A DNA stretch of 44,673 bases from an uncultured Lachnospiraceae bacterium. Its GTDB lineage: Bacteria; Bacillota; Clostridia; Lachnospirales; Lachnospiraceae. The first letter of the stretch is position 1; each line of letters starts with the position of its first letter. Shown here piece by piece: positions 23,157 to 31,632 of the stretch. The position numbers and the translations under genes were made by a program. The DNA lies in the NCBI GenBank assembly GCA_910588845.1, contig CAJURU010000025.1, forward strand, positions 1-44,673, written 5' to 3'. A model generated the notes under the pieces. That model did not search any database. It was given only the letters and a program-made list of their open reading frames with translations, and had not been told where the DNA came from.

Positions 23157-24063
23157 TTTTATCACCCCCTACCAGGCTGACATAATAGCTCTCCAGGCTT
23201 TCATCGCGCTCCTGCATGGAGATAAGCTCACAGTTTTCTTTCTCCAGCAAAGACGCCAATTGAGAAACATTTAATTTCGCATAGGCATCCGCCGTATCTG
23301 AAGAAAGAATTTTATATGCAATGTCCAGCCCGTCGAGCACGCGGGCAAGCGCTTTTGTATCGCTCACTTGCATACGCACACACTTGCGGCAAGCGGCTTC
23401 TAACTCGGCTGCACTTATTTCTCTGACCATACAACCATTGTCAATAAACCCATAATGCGTTGCCAGCTTCGACAATTCATCAAGGATATGGCTTGATATG
23501 AGCACCGTAATCTGCCGCTCACGGTTGAGCCTTAATATCAGCTCGCGGATCTCAATGATGCCTTGTGGGTCTAAGCCGTTGGCCGGCTCGTCAAGAATCA
23601 ATAAATCCGGGTCGCCGGCAAGCGCGACGGCAATCCCTAATCTCTGCCTCATACCTAGAGAAAAATGCTTTGCTTTCTTTTTTCCCGTATGCGCCAAACC
23701 CACCAATTGTAGAAGATCGCCGATCCCCTCAAACGAGGGCAGTCCCAAAATGCGGTACTGCTGTCTCAGGTTTCCCTCCGCCGTCATATCAAGATAAATT
23801 GACGGCGTCTCCACGATCGCTCCCATTCTCCTGCGCGCTTTTACAATCTCCTTTTGCGTATTCTTCCTGCCGTACAGCGTATATTCCCCGGATGTTGGTT
23901 CCTGCATTCCGCAAATCAAGCGAATCAGCGTCGTCTTACCGGCGCCATTCTTGCCGACAAAACCATAAATCGCTCCTTGGGGAACATTCATAGATACGCC
24001 TTTTAACGCTTGAAAGTTTCTGTAACTTTTACTCAGTGCATTTGTTCTCAGAACATATTCCAT
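23149..24063 (-). CDS. ABC transporter ATP-binding protein (BcrA/immunity type)
   Basis: 304 residues. Walker A GKNGAGKTTLIRL, Q-loop GAIVETPSIYLDMTAEGNL, signature HFSLGMRQRLGIA, Walker B LLILDEPANGLDP, H-loop ISSHILDEL. SLGMRQR and the VETPSIY stretch are characteristic of ATPases that pump or detach lantibiotic- and bacitracin-like peptides. The C-terminal ~90 residues are the usual accessory domain. AAGGAGG stands before the ATG. It is the first gene of the ABC-kinase operon, and its upstream region carries a large palindrome and a direct-repeat array likely read by a response regulator. Confidence 0.88.
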   Translation of the reverse strand: MEYVLRTNALSKSYRNFQALKGVSMNVPQGAIYGFVGKNGAGKTTLIRLICGMQEPTSGEYTLYGRKNTQKEIVKARRRMGAIVETPSIYLDMTAEGNLRQQYRILGLPSFEGIGDLLQLVGLAHTGKKKAKHFSLGMRQRLGIAVALAGDPDLLILDEPANGLDPQGIIEIRELILRLNRERQITVLISSHILDELSKLATHYGFIDNGCMVREISAAELEAACRKCVRMQVSDTKALARVLDGLDIAYKILSSDTADAYAKLNVSQLASLLEKENCELISMQERDESLESYYVSLVGGDKNA

Positions 24064-24095
24064 ATAAATAAGACCTCCTTTTTCTGATACTACCA

Positions 24096-24255
24096 GTGTA
24101 TTGTCTCGTTGATATTTGATAAAATCACGCAGGATATTTGTTCATCTGCAAGGCAAATTTTCGACGGCGTAGCGGTTCCTACGGCTAGAAAATTCAACGA
24201 AGCAGATGTGCGAATAGACAAGTGAGTTTAACTAATTATCAATGAGACATTACAC
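24096..24255. repeat. 160-bp nested palindromic element upstream of the ABC operon
   Basis: The outer arms GTGTATTGTCTCGTTGATA (24096-24114) and TATCAATGAGACATTACAC (24237-24255) pair at 17 of 19 positions. Inside lie CATCTGC/GCAGATG (24143-24149, 24202-24208), AATTTTC/GAAAATT (24156-24162, 24188-24194) and CGTAG/CTACG (24168-24172, 24179-24183), all centred near 24176. The whole could fold as one long imperfect hairpin. No protein coding. It looks like a MITE or REP-like repeat; no second copy is in the window. Confidence 0.65.
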
Positions 24256-24272
24256 TAGTGTACTGAGTAACC

Positions 24273-24313
24273 GTAAAGAAAGCGGTAAAGGAAAGCGTAA
24301 AGAAAGTGTAAAG
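24273..24313. promoter_or_regulatory. Four GTAAAG direct repeats, response-regulator binding array
   Basis: GTAAAG begins at 24273, 24285, 24297 and 24308, so the period is 12, 12 and 11 bases. Read on the minus strand they are CTTTAC repeats ahead of the ABC ATPase gene. OmpR-family regulators bind such arrays; both the regulator at 24333 and the PhoB-like one at 20726 are candidates. Confidence 0.6.
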
Positions 24314-24332
24314 ATTTTTGTCGTTCATCAAA

Positions 24333-25028
24333 TTATTCGTCCGCCCGCAAATGAAAGCCAATTCCCCAGACGGCTTCTATATAATCTTTTCCACTTATCT
24401 CTCTGAGCTTTCTGCGCAGATTGCTAACATGCATTTTTAGGGAATTTTCCGTGCAGTCCGGCGTGTCTTCGCTTATCCGTTCTAACAGCAGGGACTTGGT
24501 AACCACCTGCGTCTGGTTTTGCATCAGCAGCTTTAATATCGCATGTTCTGTTCTCGTAAGCTTGGTCTCATTTGCCCCCACAGAGGCAATATGCAAATCC
24601 GTGTCAAGCGCAAGATTGTCAAAAGTCAGTATCGAAGAAGCCGTATCGGCGGCTGCCCTGCGCAATTGTACGGTAATCCGCGCTAGGAGCTCCTTGGTGT
24701 GGAAAGGTTTTGTGACGTAATCCGCCGCGCCTCCCAACAACAAATCCACCTTATTGCCCACATCCGCTTTTGCGCTCACGACAATGACTGGAATCCCCTT
24801 AATTCGTGGGAGCACCTCTTCGCCATTCAACCCTGGCAGCATCAAGTCCAGCAGCACAAGGTCCGGCGTGGCGGCGGACAGTACCAGCAAGGCTTCCGTC
24901 CCGGAATATGCGCGCAAAACCCCATATCCTTCCTTTGTAAGTAATTCCTCAAGCATATTTCCGATATGCATATCGTCGTCAATAATTAAAATATTTTTCA
25001 ACTTTCTTCTACCATTCCTATATTTCAT
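24333..25028 (-). CDS. OmpR-family response regulator
   Basis: About 231 residues: receiver with IDDDMHIGN, phosphoacceptor Asp in LVLLDLMLPGLNG and the Lys of VTKPFHT; winged-helix output LTRTEHAILKLLMQN ... NSLKMHVSNLRRKLRE. The start is uncertain: ATG at 25028 has no clear ribosome site and TTG at 25001 (which begins the domain directly) has only a weak AGAAG. It is transcribed toward the ABC-kinase genes and probably pairs with the short kinase at 21394. Confidence 0.83.
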   Translation of the reverse strand: MKYRNGRRKLKNILIIDDDMHIGNMLEELLTKEGYGVLRAYSGTEALLVLSAATPDLVLLDLMLPGLNGEEVLPRIKGIPVIVVSAKADVGNKVDLLLGGAADYVTKPFHTKELLARITVQLRRAAADTASSILTFDNLALDTDLHIASVGANETKLTRTEHAILKLLMQNQTQVVTKSLLLERISEDTPDCTENSLKMHVSNLRRKLREISGKDYIEAVWGIGFHLRADE

Positions 25029-25053
25029 TAATTGGGAGTACAAAAATCTTTTA

Positions 25054-25111
25054 TGACATAATCTGGATATTCCCGTATTTTTCTTCCTTCTTGCCGACTT
25101 ATATTATGTCA
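25054..25111 (-). terminator. Possible terminator after the ABC/lipoprotein operon
   Basis: TGACATAAT (25054-25062) and ATTATGTCA (25103-25111) are exact inverted repeats 40 bases apart, followed on the minus strand by TAAAAGATTTTT. The upstream arm covers the stop codon of the ATPase gene. The long loop makes this uncertain. Confidence 0.35.
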
Positions 25112-25769
25112 CAATACAGCTGCTTAAACAAGAGCCAACTATCCGCCCGCGCTCCATCTCATACACCTCATCACACAAAATCTCTATATCCTCCTTATTA
25201 TGGCTTGCAAGTAAGATTGTCTTCCCTTCCGCTTTCAATTCCAACAGGATTTCCCTGACCTTTGCCACACTCTGCTTATCCAGCCCATTCATCGGTTCAT
25301 CCAAAATCAGGATATGAGGGTCTTCCATAATCGCCTGGGCGATTGCCAGCCTCTGGCGCATCCCCAGAGAATATTTGCCGACCTTCTTCCTGCTGTCCGG
25401 CTCTAACCCTACACGGCGCATACTCTCCCTGATTTCCTCTTTGCCAATTATCTTCTTTATCCCGGCAAGATATTCCAGATTTTTATAGCCGTTAAATGCA
25501 CTGAGAAAACCGGGCGTCTCAATGATAATCCCGATATTGCCTGCGAAATCCTGATCCCAGCCGATTTCCTTTCCTTCTACCACCACCCTGCCGCTGTCAG
25601 GTTTTAAAAAGCCAATGATTGTCTTAAATAAAACTGTCTTCCCGGAACCGTTTCTGCCGATAATCCCATAGATCTTTCCTCTCTCAAACTGGAAAGAAAC
25701 ATGATCAAGAACGGTTTCCTCTCCAAACTTTTTCGTCACATTGTCTACTTTTATGATACTTTCCATCAT
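25104..25769 (-). CDS. ABC transporter ATP-binding protein
   Basis: 221 residues. Walker A GRNGSGKTVLFK, signature KYSLGMRQRLAIAQ, Walker B ILILDEPMNGLD, H-loop LLASHNKEDIE. The ETPGFLSAFNGYKNL Q-loop region is like that of ATPases for lantibiotic-type or small-molecule export. The start is set at the first of two ATGs (25769), which overlaps the permease stop as TGATG and has GAAGGAG upstream; the longer open frame would run deep into the permease gene. Last gene of a five-gene operon with three membrane proteins and a lipoprotein. Confidence 0.87.
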   Translation of the reverse strand: MMESIIKVDNVTKKFGEETVLDHVSFQFERGKIYGIIGRNGSGKTVLFKTIIGFLKPDSGRVVVEGKEIGWDQDFAGNIGIIIETPGFLSAFNGYKNLEYLAGIKKIIGKEEIRESMRRVGLEPDSRKKVGKYSLGMRQRLAIAQAIMEDPHILILDEPMNGLDKQSVAKVREILLELKAEGKTILLASHNKEDIEILCDEVYEMERGRIVGSCLSSCIVT

Positions 25770-26401
25770 CACTGCACTCCTTCCGCTTCTTTTCTTTTCA
25801 GGCAATAAATCCCTAATAAATAGCAGCCTGCAATAATTGCTATTTGCAGCGCAACCATGCATAAAACGGGAAATCCACCTATGCGGTCATAAAAACTGCT
25901 CTGCCGGTACATCCCCCATATGCCAAACATGAAAGGGGCCGCTTTTTTATTGCGATACCCATATAAAAATGTCATCCCTTCTAAGATTAGGAGCATGGCT
26001 GGGATTATCCTTTTGATTCTTGTCGTGTCCAGGAACAGATACAATGCCAAAAGCGCCATCCCATGGACAATCCACAAAGCAAACACCTCTGCCGTCTCTG
26101 GAATGCTGCCCCTCAAATGGCGTAAAACAAGCAGTTCCGCCAACCAGCCTGCTAACGGCAACATACCCGCCGCCAGCCCTCCATAAATCATATTTTTAAA
26201 GAAATAATGTTTCCACCACTTCTGCATCCCGCCATAACGGATTACGGCAAAACGCCTGTTTTTTCGATCCATCCCCAGACAAAATCCCACCGCCAATAAC
26301 CAAACGCCAATCGGCAGCAGCCAACAACCCAGAGGCAGTAATGGAAACGTATCTATTTCCTCCATGGAAATCCCTGCAAAAAAACGATTAAAAATATCCA
26401 T
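25769..26401 (-). CDS. Membrane protein, ABC permease-like, first of three
   Basis: 210 residues with about six membrane helices (GCWLLPIGVWLLAVGFCLGM, GGLAAGMLPLAGWLAELLVL, IVHGMALLALYLFLDT, VALQIAIIAGCYLLGIYCL). No conserved family signature was recognised, but position and topology suggest a permease subunit served by the ATPase at 25104. It lies two bases after the preceding gene. Its product may form one complex with the next two permeases. Confidence 0.65.
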   Translation of the reverse strand: MDIFNRFFAGISMEEIDTFPLLPLGCWLLPIGVWLLAVGFCLGMDRKNRRFAVIRYGGMQKWWKHYFFKNMIYGGLAAGMLPLAGWLAELLVLRHLRGSIPETAEVFALWIVHGMALLALYLFLDTTRIKRIIPAMLLILEGMTFLYGYRNKKAAPFMFGIWGMYRQSSFYDRIGGFPVLCMVALQIAIIAGCYLLGIYCLKRKEAEGVQ

Positions 26402-26403
26402 GC

Positions 26404-27249
26404 TTACTGACCCTCCGCCATATCTTTAAAATCCACGCGCCCTGCCAGCCACAGGGAAGCCAGCGCCAAAAACGTTATCAAACCCACGAACAGCAACGCT
26501 GACTTCCATTCCCCTCCGGCTCCGTCTATGGAATATCCCGGCATTGCCCTTGCCATCAGGGAAACGCCGCCATACCCATCCTGCTGCATTAAATATCCTG
26601 ACAATTGCACGCCAAATACAATCAGCGCACCGAAAATTTCTTTCAAAAAAAGATTACACACATAGAGGAGAACACCGAGAAACACAAAATAAAGCCACAG
26701 GAAAAGAAACGTGAGGGCAAATGCCTGGGGCGCAGCCATCGACTGCATCACAGTTTCCCAGGGAAAGGTAATATTGTATTTCACGCCCAGCTGATTCGTT
26801 CTGTCCATTGCCAGATGATAAACCGGGCTGCTCCACATGGCGCCCCAAAATCCCCAAATGCTGCTAACCGCCACGGACACCAGCGCAATGCACGCCGTAA
26901 ATAGAAACGCCTGCAGCATAATATAAAACAACATCCCCAGATTCCAGCTCTTGCGGCTGCTCCTATATAAAATAAAGTAAATATTTCCCTTGATAAAAGG
27001 AGCGTCCGCTATCACCAAAAGCCACCCCAGCACGAGAAACAGCATATTTTTATAGTGATGCCCTATCACAATAAATGTCTCCAGCACATTAACCGGTTCC
27101 CCCGTTTCCTGTACATACCTGAGAAAAAAAAACATCCAGTATCCAAATAACGCCACCCCCAAAATAAAGCCCATAATGACCCGCTTATCCCGGCGTTCTT
27201 CCCGGAAAATATTGCTCATCATGCAAAAAGACTGCCTAATCCTACCCAT
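26404..27249 (-). CDS. Membrane protein, ABC permease-like, second of three
   Basis: 281 residues, about six membrane helices (VIMGFILGVALFGYWMFFFL, MLFLVLGWLLVIADAPF, MLQAFLFTACIALVSVAVS, LTFLFLWLYFVFLGVLLYV). The segment IYFILYRSSRKSWNLGMLFY resembles the coupling region of ABC-2-like permeases. Starts eight bases inside the end of the upstream permease gene. No precise family assigned. Confidence 0.65.
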   Translation of the reverse strand: MGRIRQSFCMMSNIFREERRDKRVIMGFILGVALFGYWMFFFLRYVQETGEPVNVLETFIVIGHHYKNMLFLVLGWLLVIADAPFIKGNIYFILYRSSRKSWNLGMLFYIMLQAFLFTACIALVSVAVSSIWGFWGAMWSSPVYHLAMDRTNQLGVKYNITFPWETVMQSMAAPQAFALTFLFLWLYFVFLGVLLYVCNLFLKEIFGALIVFGVQLSGYLMQQDGYGGVSLMARAMPGYSIDGAGGEWKSALLFVGLITFLALASLWLAGRVDFKDMAEGQ

Positions 27250-27991
27250 TCCGAAACCTCCTTTTCAGTCCCCAGAGGACAACGGCCGCTGCCAACAGGA
27301 TATAAACACACTCCATAAACGCCGACAGGGGATAATTGTCCAACCCACGCCTAAGCCAGATTGGGTTCAGCAGGGGAAGGTTATAAAATCCCACCCACAT
27401 GGATTCATACAGCACAAACGGCGCAATCAGCGATACATATTTATTCGGTATCCACACGGCAAACGCCAGTCCCGCCAACGCCCATATACAGCCAAACAAA
27501 AAGGTCAGTATCACCTTCCAGACAAAAATAAACCCATCGCCATATGATTCTATATAAGTAAACTCTACTGCCAAATCCAGCATTCCCGCATCGCTTCCCT
27601 CTGGTATGCCGGGGATTCCAAACCCATATGCCATACCCAGGGCAAGTGAAACCGGAACCGCCAGCATGCTCCCGCCGGAAAGCGCAGTAGTAATCAGACG
27701 CATTACGCCAAATTTTTTATAGGACATTCTCGTTAAAATCATTCTTACATACCCGCTATTATATTCCTCACAAAAAACAGAGGCATAGGCGAGACTTGGA
27801 AATACAGCGGCAAACGGCCCGAAACCGGAAGCTGATTCCACATTCGCCAGAATAAAATAACTGCTGCGGCTCCTATCCAAAGGCGCCTGAAACACCGCGT
27901 CAACAAGAATCCAGGTTACAGCCAGAAGCCCCGCCAGAAACCCCACATTCAGAAAACTCCGTTTTAAATCCTGCCAAACGACACTCTTCAT
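27242..27991 (-). CDS. Membrane protein, ABC permease-like, third of three
   Basis: 249 residues. A helix at about 15-30, then an extracytoplasmic loop with SYFILANVESASGFGPFAA, then the stretch VFCEEYNSGYVRMILTRMSY, which is the pattern seen in ABC-2 permeases of the resistance class (EEYxxGTxrxxLt). Four more helices follow. GAGGATG stands upstream of the ATG. It lies 35 bases after the lipoprotein gene, so all five are co-transcribed. Confidence 0.68.
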   Translation of the reverse strand: MKSVVWQDLKRSFLNVGFLAGLLAVTWILVDAVFQAPLDRSRSSYFILANVESASGFGPFAAVFPSLAYASVFCEEYNSGYVRMILTRMSYKKFGVMRLITTALSGGSMLAVPVSLALGMAYGFGIPGIPEGSDAGMLDLAVEFTYIESYGDGFIFVWKVILTFLFGCIWALAGLAFAVWIPNKYVSLIAPFVLYESMWVGFYNLPLLNPIWLRRGLDNYPLSAFMECVYILLAAAVVLWGLKRRFRNG

Positions 27992-28026
27992 CTCATTTCA
28001 TCCTCACATTTCAAATGATTCGCTAC

Positions 28027-29241
28027 TTATTCCATTCTCATTATTTCCCCTGACACAGCGTTCACGCAGATATTAGATGCCGCGCCATTTGTCCCTATCT
28101 CTTTTGATAATTTATCATCTTCAATCCATGCAGACATTGGAATATATATCTGCCACACCGGAATTAATGATATTTCATTTTTACTTTCATCAAACAAGGG
28201 ATAATATAAAAATTCCACTTCTGTCATCACAACCTCGCTGCTGCCATGGATTTTACCGTCATGCAGACTGACCGTAATAATTTCTTCTATCTGCTCCCAG
28301 GAAAGCAGCTTTTCACATTCCTCCTTCTGCTTCACCCTGCCAAGACATTCCGCCAGGTCTAGGGCGGCAACTCCATCCGCACATACCCACGCGTAACCAG
28401 ACGGATATACCTCTCCATCAGAAACAGATCCCACTTCATGCACAATGCCCATGCCCTCATAGGAGGACGTAAATTTCAGTTCATAAAACATAAAGTCCCC
28501 GCCTTGGTACATGGCAGCTTCATAAACCATAATTTCTGACAAGTCTATTTTTGACAATTTGGCAAGCAGCATACCTTCTGCTTCCCCTAATGAAAATCCT
28601 GCGCTTCCTCCTGCTGTTTCATCTCCAGCATCCGCCAAACCCGCCGCCTCTCCCTGCTTACAAATACTCAATATTGTTTCTTCTCCCGATTTATAAATGG
28701 CATCGCATTTTAGTTTTAAATCCATATCTTCATAATAACCGCCCGTGCCGTGCACAAAACCCGCTTCCTTCCTCCCATCTGTTATTGTACATAGAGAGGT
28801 ATCGCCAAACACTGCATACACTGCTTTTTCTTCACTGTTTTTATTCTCCTTCTCCATCTGCTCTGCTTCCCGCTTCCGCTCATCTGATATATCACGGATT
28901 TTACCGGAATCCCCTTCCAGAAAATTCTGTAAAAGTTCTCCTTTCAGGGCGCTGTTTTTTTCCAGTACCATATGGTATACATGCTCTGGAATATGGGGGT
29001 AGGACGCTTTCACATTGACGCCGCTTTCTTTTGTTCCAACCAATGTATTGATTTCCTTAGCTTCTCTACTGATTGGTGATCCTGCCCTATCCTTCACAAT
29101 GTCAGCCACTTTGCTTTCCGCTGAACTCTTTGCATGGCGAATCCCGCCATCTGACGAACTTTCCGGCTCTTTCTGACACCCGCAGAATAATAAAGCCGCA
29201 AACGAGGCTGCCAGCGCCATCTTAAAAATCTTCTTATCCAT
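28027..29241 (-). CDS. Putative lipoprotein of the ABC operon
   Basis: 404 residues. Lipoprotein signal: MDKKIFKMALAASFAALLFCGCQKE, with Cys22 in the lipobox-like FCGC (split: positive start, hydrophobic core, Cys). The mature part is rich in Glu and Lys, has a helical stretch (DERKREAEQMEKENKN) and a C-terminal region with VWQIYIPM and NAVSGEIMRME, which recalls PepSY-like or YycH-type domains; the last is weak. The ATG at 29241 follows AAGGAGGG; a GTG or ATG six codons upstream is not needed. First gene of the operon, so a likely extracellular sensor or binding partner. Function unknown. Confidence 0.72.
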   Translation of the reverse strand: MDKKIFKMALAASFAALLFCGCQKEPESSSDGGIRHAKSSAESKVADIVKDRAGSPISREAKEINTLVGTKESGVNVKASYPHIPEHVYHMVLEKNSALKGELLQNFLEGDSGKIRDISDERKREAEQMEKENKNSEEKAVYAVFGDTSLCTITDGRKEAGFVHGTGGYYEDMDLKLKCDAIYKSGEETILSICKQGEAAGLADAGDETAGGSAGFSLGEAEGMLLAKLSKIDLSEIMVYEAAMYQGGDFMFYELKFTSSYEGMGIVHEVGSVSDGEVYPSGYAWVCADGVAALDLAECLGRVKQKEECEKLLSWEQIEEIITVSLHDGKIHGSSEVVMTEVEFLYYPLFDESKNEISLIPVWQIYIPMSAWIEDDKLSKEIGTNGAASNICVNAVSGEIMRME

Positions 29242-29261
29242 GGTTCCCTCCTTATGCATTT

Positions 29262-29284
29262 TTCAGATGGCATTCCCATCTGAA
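29262..29284. promoter_or_regulatory. 9-bp palindrome in the leader of the lipoprotein operon
   Basis: TTCAGATGG-CATTC-CCATCTGAA, a perfect 9-bp inverted repeat about ten bases upstream of the ribosome site. It may be an operator or an mRNA hairpin affecting translation. Confidence 0.5.
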
Positions 29285-29369
29285 CTCTCGTAAGTATACC
29301 ACTTTCAGAAAAGCAAGATAGTCCTTTGCCAAAATCCGCCCCGGAAAATGGCGAAATTGACCGAAAAGA

Positions 29370-29406
29370 AGCTGCCGCTTTTTATGTTTCACATATTGCG
29401 GCAGCT
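29370..29406 (-). terminator. Terminator after the GHKL kinase gene
   Basis: AGCTGCCGC (29370-29378) and GCGGCAGCT (29398-29406) pair perfectly; read on the minus strand the stem is followed by TCTTTT. The same AGCTGCCGC arm is reused in the terminator at 33044. Confidence 0.65.
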
Positions 29407-29414
29407 CCTGTTTC

Positions 29415-30695
29415 CTACAACTCTTTCATATATAACATAATATCCACCTCAAAACGGCTATGTTCACACACAATTTCCATATCTCCATGGTGTTTTTCAA
29501 CGATTGCCCGCACGTTCCCAAGCCCCATGCCATGGTTTCGCTTATCCTCTTTGGTCGTCTTTCCAACACCCTTCTCTCCTGACACATCATCATTGCAGCT
29601 ATTACTGACATTGAGAAACAACACGCCCCTGTTTTCCTCCATCTGAATTTTCAATTCTTTTTCCTCTGTCTGCACGGCGGCTTCCAGTGCATTGTCCAAA
29701 AGATTTCCTAAAATAACATTTAGATCAAACGAACCTAAATTTAAGTATTCTGGAATTGTAATTTTCGTTTCCACTGTATGCAAAAGCTCTTTTGCCCTGC
29801 CGATTTTATAATTGAGCAGGCTGTCTACATCCTCGTTGCCGCTCATAACATGCTCTGACGGATTCACCATAAATTCCTGCATCTTCTGTAAATACTTCTG
29901 CACCTCCTCACGGCTGCCATTATTGGACAATGCCTGCAAAGACAATATATGGTTCTTCATGTCATGGCGCAGGGAACGGATACGGCTCCCTGATTCCATA
30001 ATAATCTCCAACTGATTGCGGTACAGCTGCGTCTGCTGCCTGTATCTGTCTCTTTCCCGCAGATGCCTGTAATTCTTTAACATCTCATGGTACAGGCCGA
30101 AAACACCCAAATTGACGGCAAGCAGGCAGATACAGACCAAACATGACGCCCCCCCAGCCCCCGGCTTTGCATACAGCATGGAACACAACGCCAGGATGCT
30201 TGCCGCGGGCGTAACGGATAACAACATAGCCTGCTTACGACCCGGCTGCGCATGCCGGAAACCATCCGCACCTCCAATACTACCGGCAATGGTTACACTG
30301 ATTAGAAACAGCAGGACGCCTACCACCGTTTTCAGATATATGGTTCCGCCGGACATACCGCTGTCCATGAAAAACACTGCGGCTGACAGACAGGATAAGT
30401 CAATGCCAAACCATGTAACGATTGTCCAAAGCCTGTTTCTCCACATGCCTGTATAACAGCAGGCAATTCCCAGAATGCCGACAACATTACATGCCTCATA
30501 CAAGAAAGACATCCCCCAAAAACAATATACTGCGGACGTTGCCATATAATAAATGCCATACACAGACCGCAAAATCCACCCAGCCGCATCCCTCTTTACT
30601 AAAAATAATTCGATTGCCTGTTTCATCAAAACAACACGCAGGATATTCACGATAAATTCTATTAATATTCCATGTCCCATCTCAAATTGAAGCAT
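29415..30695 (-). CDS. AgrC-like GHKL sensor histidine kinase
   Basis: 426 residues. About six membrane helices fill residues 1-195, then a helical linker (LRERDRYRQQTQLYRNQLE) and the kinase: IRSLRHDMKNHILSLQAL carries the phosphorylated His, and the GHKL ATP site has VILGNLLDNALEAA and GMGLGNVRAIVEKH. This is the architecture of AgrC/BlpH-type kinases that sense peptides. It starts 14 bases inside the end of the LytTR regulator gene, so the two are co-translated. The adjacent ABC/lipoprotein operon is the natural target. No short peptide gene for an AgrD-like signal was seen nearby. Confidence 0.85.
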   Translation of the reverse strand: MLQFEMGHGILIEFIVNILRVVLMKQAIELFLVKRDAAGWILRSVYGIYYMATSAVYCFWGMSFLYEACNVVGILGIACCYTGMWRNRLWTIVTWFGIDLSCLSAAVFFMDSGMSGGTIYLKTVVGVLLFLISVTIAGSIGGADGFRHAQPGRKQAMLLSVTPAASILALCSMLYAKPGAGGASCLVCICLLAVNLGVFGLYHEMLKNYRHLRERDRYRQQTQLYRNQLEIIMESGSRIRSLRHDMKNHILSLQALSNNGSREEVQKYLQKMQEFMVNPSEHVMSGNEDVDSLLNYKIGRAKELLHTVETKITIPEYLNLGSFDLNVILGNLLDNALEAAVQTEEKELKIQMEENRGVLFLNVSNSCNDDVSGEKGVGKTTKEDKRNHGMGLGNVRAIVEKHHGDMEIVCEHSRFEVDIMLYMKEL

Positions 30696-31410
30696 CCATT
30701 CTCTCTTTCCTATACTGTTTTATTTTACTGCGGACTTCTTTGCGGTAAGGCTTACTAATATTCAATTCTTCCCCATCCGTCATCTTTACGGTCTCATAAG
30801 AGTACTCACTGATAAAATCCTGATTTACGATATAAGATTGGTGAATCATTACAAAATGTCCCGGAAGCTGCTTGGCAGTCTCTTTCAGCTTGCCATAAAA
30901 CGTTTCCTGCCCGCCCTTGCCCACAATCATAATCTTTTTATCCATGCTTGTAAAATAATATATTTCGCTGAAAGGGACTCTGAAATAAGCGCTTCCTTTA
31001 CGGTATTCAAAATAAAACACTTTTTTCCGCTTCTGCCTTATGCTCCTGACCATTACTTCCCTGAGCTGTTTTTCCAATATTGGTTTTATCAGAAAATCCA
31101 GCGGCTGCACCTGAAATAGCTGCATCGCATAATTCTGCTTAGAAGAAATATATACGATATGGGTCTGTATATCCTCCATATCATTGCGGATAAATTTACC
31201 TACCTCAATACCATTCTTCTGCGCCAGTTCAATATCAAGAAAGAGCAAATCAAGCTGTACTCCTTTATGCAAATCACTCTGAATGCTTTCCCCGGAATAC
31301 CACACCTCCGTCTCTGTTTCCACTTCAAGCTCCTCTGCTATCTGGCAGATCTGTTGCTCAAGTCCCGCGCACAAGGCGTTATCATCATCACAAATCCCTA
31401 TTCTGTACAT
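30682..31410 (-). CDS. LytTR-family response regulator (AgrA-like)
   Basis: 242 residues. Receiver: GICDDDNALC, phosphoacceptor Asp in LLFLDIELAQKNG, and the FLIKPI lysine. The C-terminal ~100 residues are a LytTR DNA-binding domain: YFRVPFSEIYYFTSMDKK, MIVGKGGQETFYGKLKE, FVMIHQSYIVNQDFI. The start at 31410 follows AAGGAGG by five bases; a longer in-frame start at 31437 is not supported. LytTR regulators bind pairs of direct repeats. First gene of the two-component pair. Confidence 0.88.
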   Translation of the reverse strand: MYRIGICDDDNALCAGLEQQICQIAEELEVETETEVWYSGESIQSDLHKGVQLDLLFLDIELAQKNGIEVGKFIRNDMEDIQTHIVYISSKQNYAMQLFQVQPLDFLIKPILEKQLREVMVRSIRQKRKKVFYFEYRKGSAYFRVPFSEIYYFTSMDKKIMIVGKGGQETFYGKLKETAKQLPGHFVMIHQSYIVNQDFISEYSYETVKMTDGEELNISKPYRKEVRSKIKQYRKERMDASI

Positions 31411-31437
31411 GGCAATCCTCCTTACAAATCCCTGCAC

Positions 31438-31632
31438 TTAAATATTTGTACCTTCCGTTTTCCAATCCTTCATCTATCTAGCCCTCCCCCATTTTATGTA
31501 ATTATTGCACAAAAAACAATTCTATTTTGTTAAAAAACAAACAATTTTCTGTGCAAATTATCCATGTTTTCCCATAATTAAAGTCTCTCAGGGCTTCAAT
31601 TTTACGAAATACGAAAACTCCGGCGGAATCCA
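31438..31632. other. Intergenic region between divergent regulators
   Basis: AT-rich and without a gene. It must hold the promoter of the LytTR/GHKL pair on the minus strand, but I do not see a clear one. The LysR promoter-operator starts at 31633. Confidence 0.4.

Noticed and set aside
25770..25862. N-terminal extension of the ATPase at 25104
   Set aside because: It lies within the permease gene in another frame; the TGATG overlap marks the true start.
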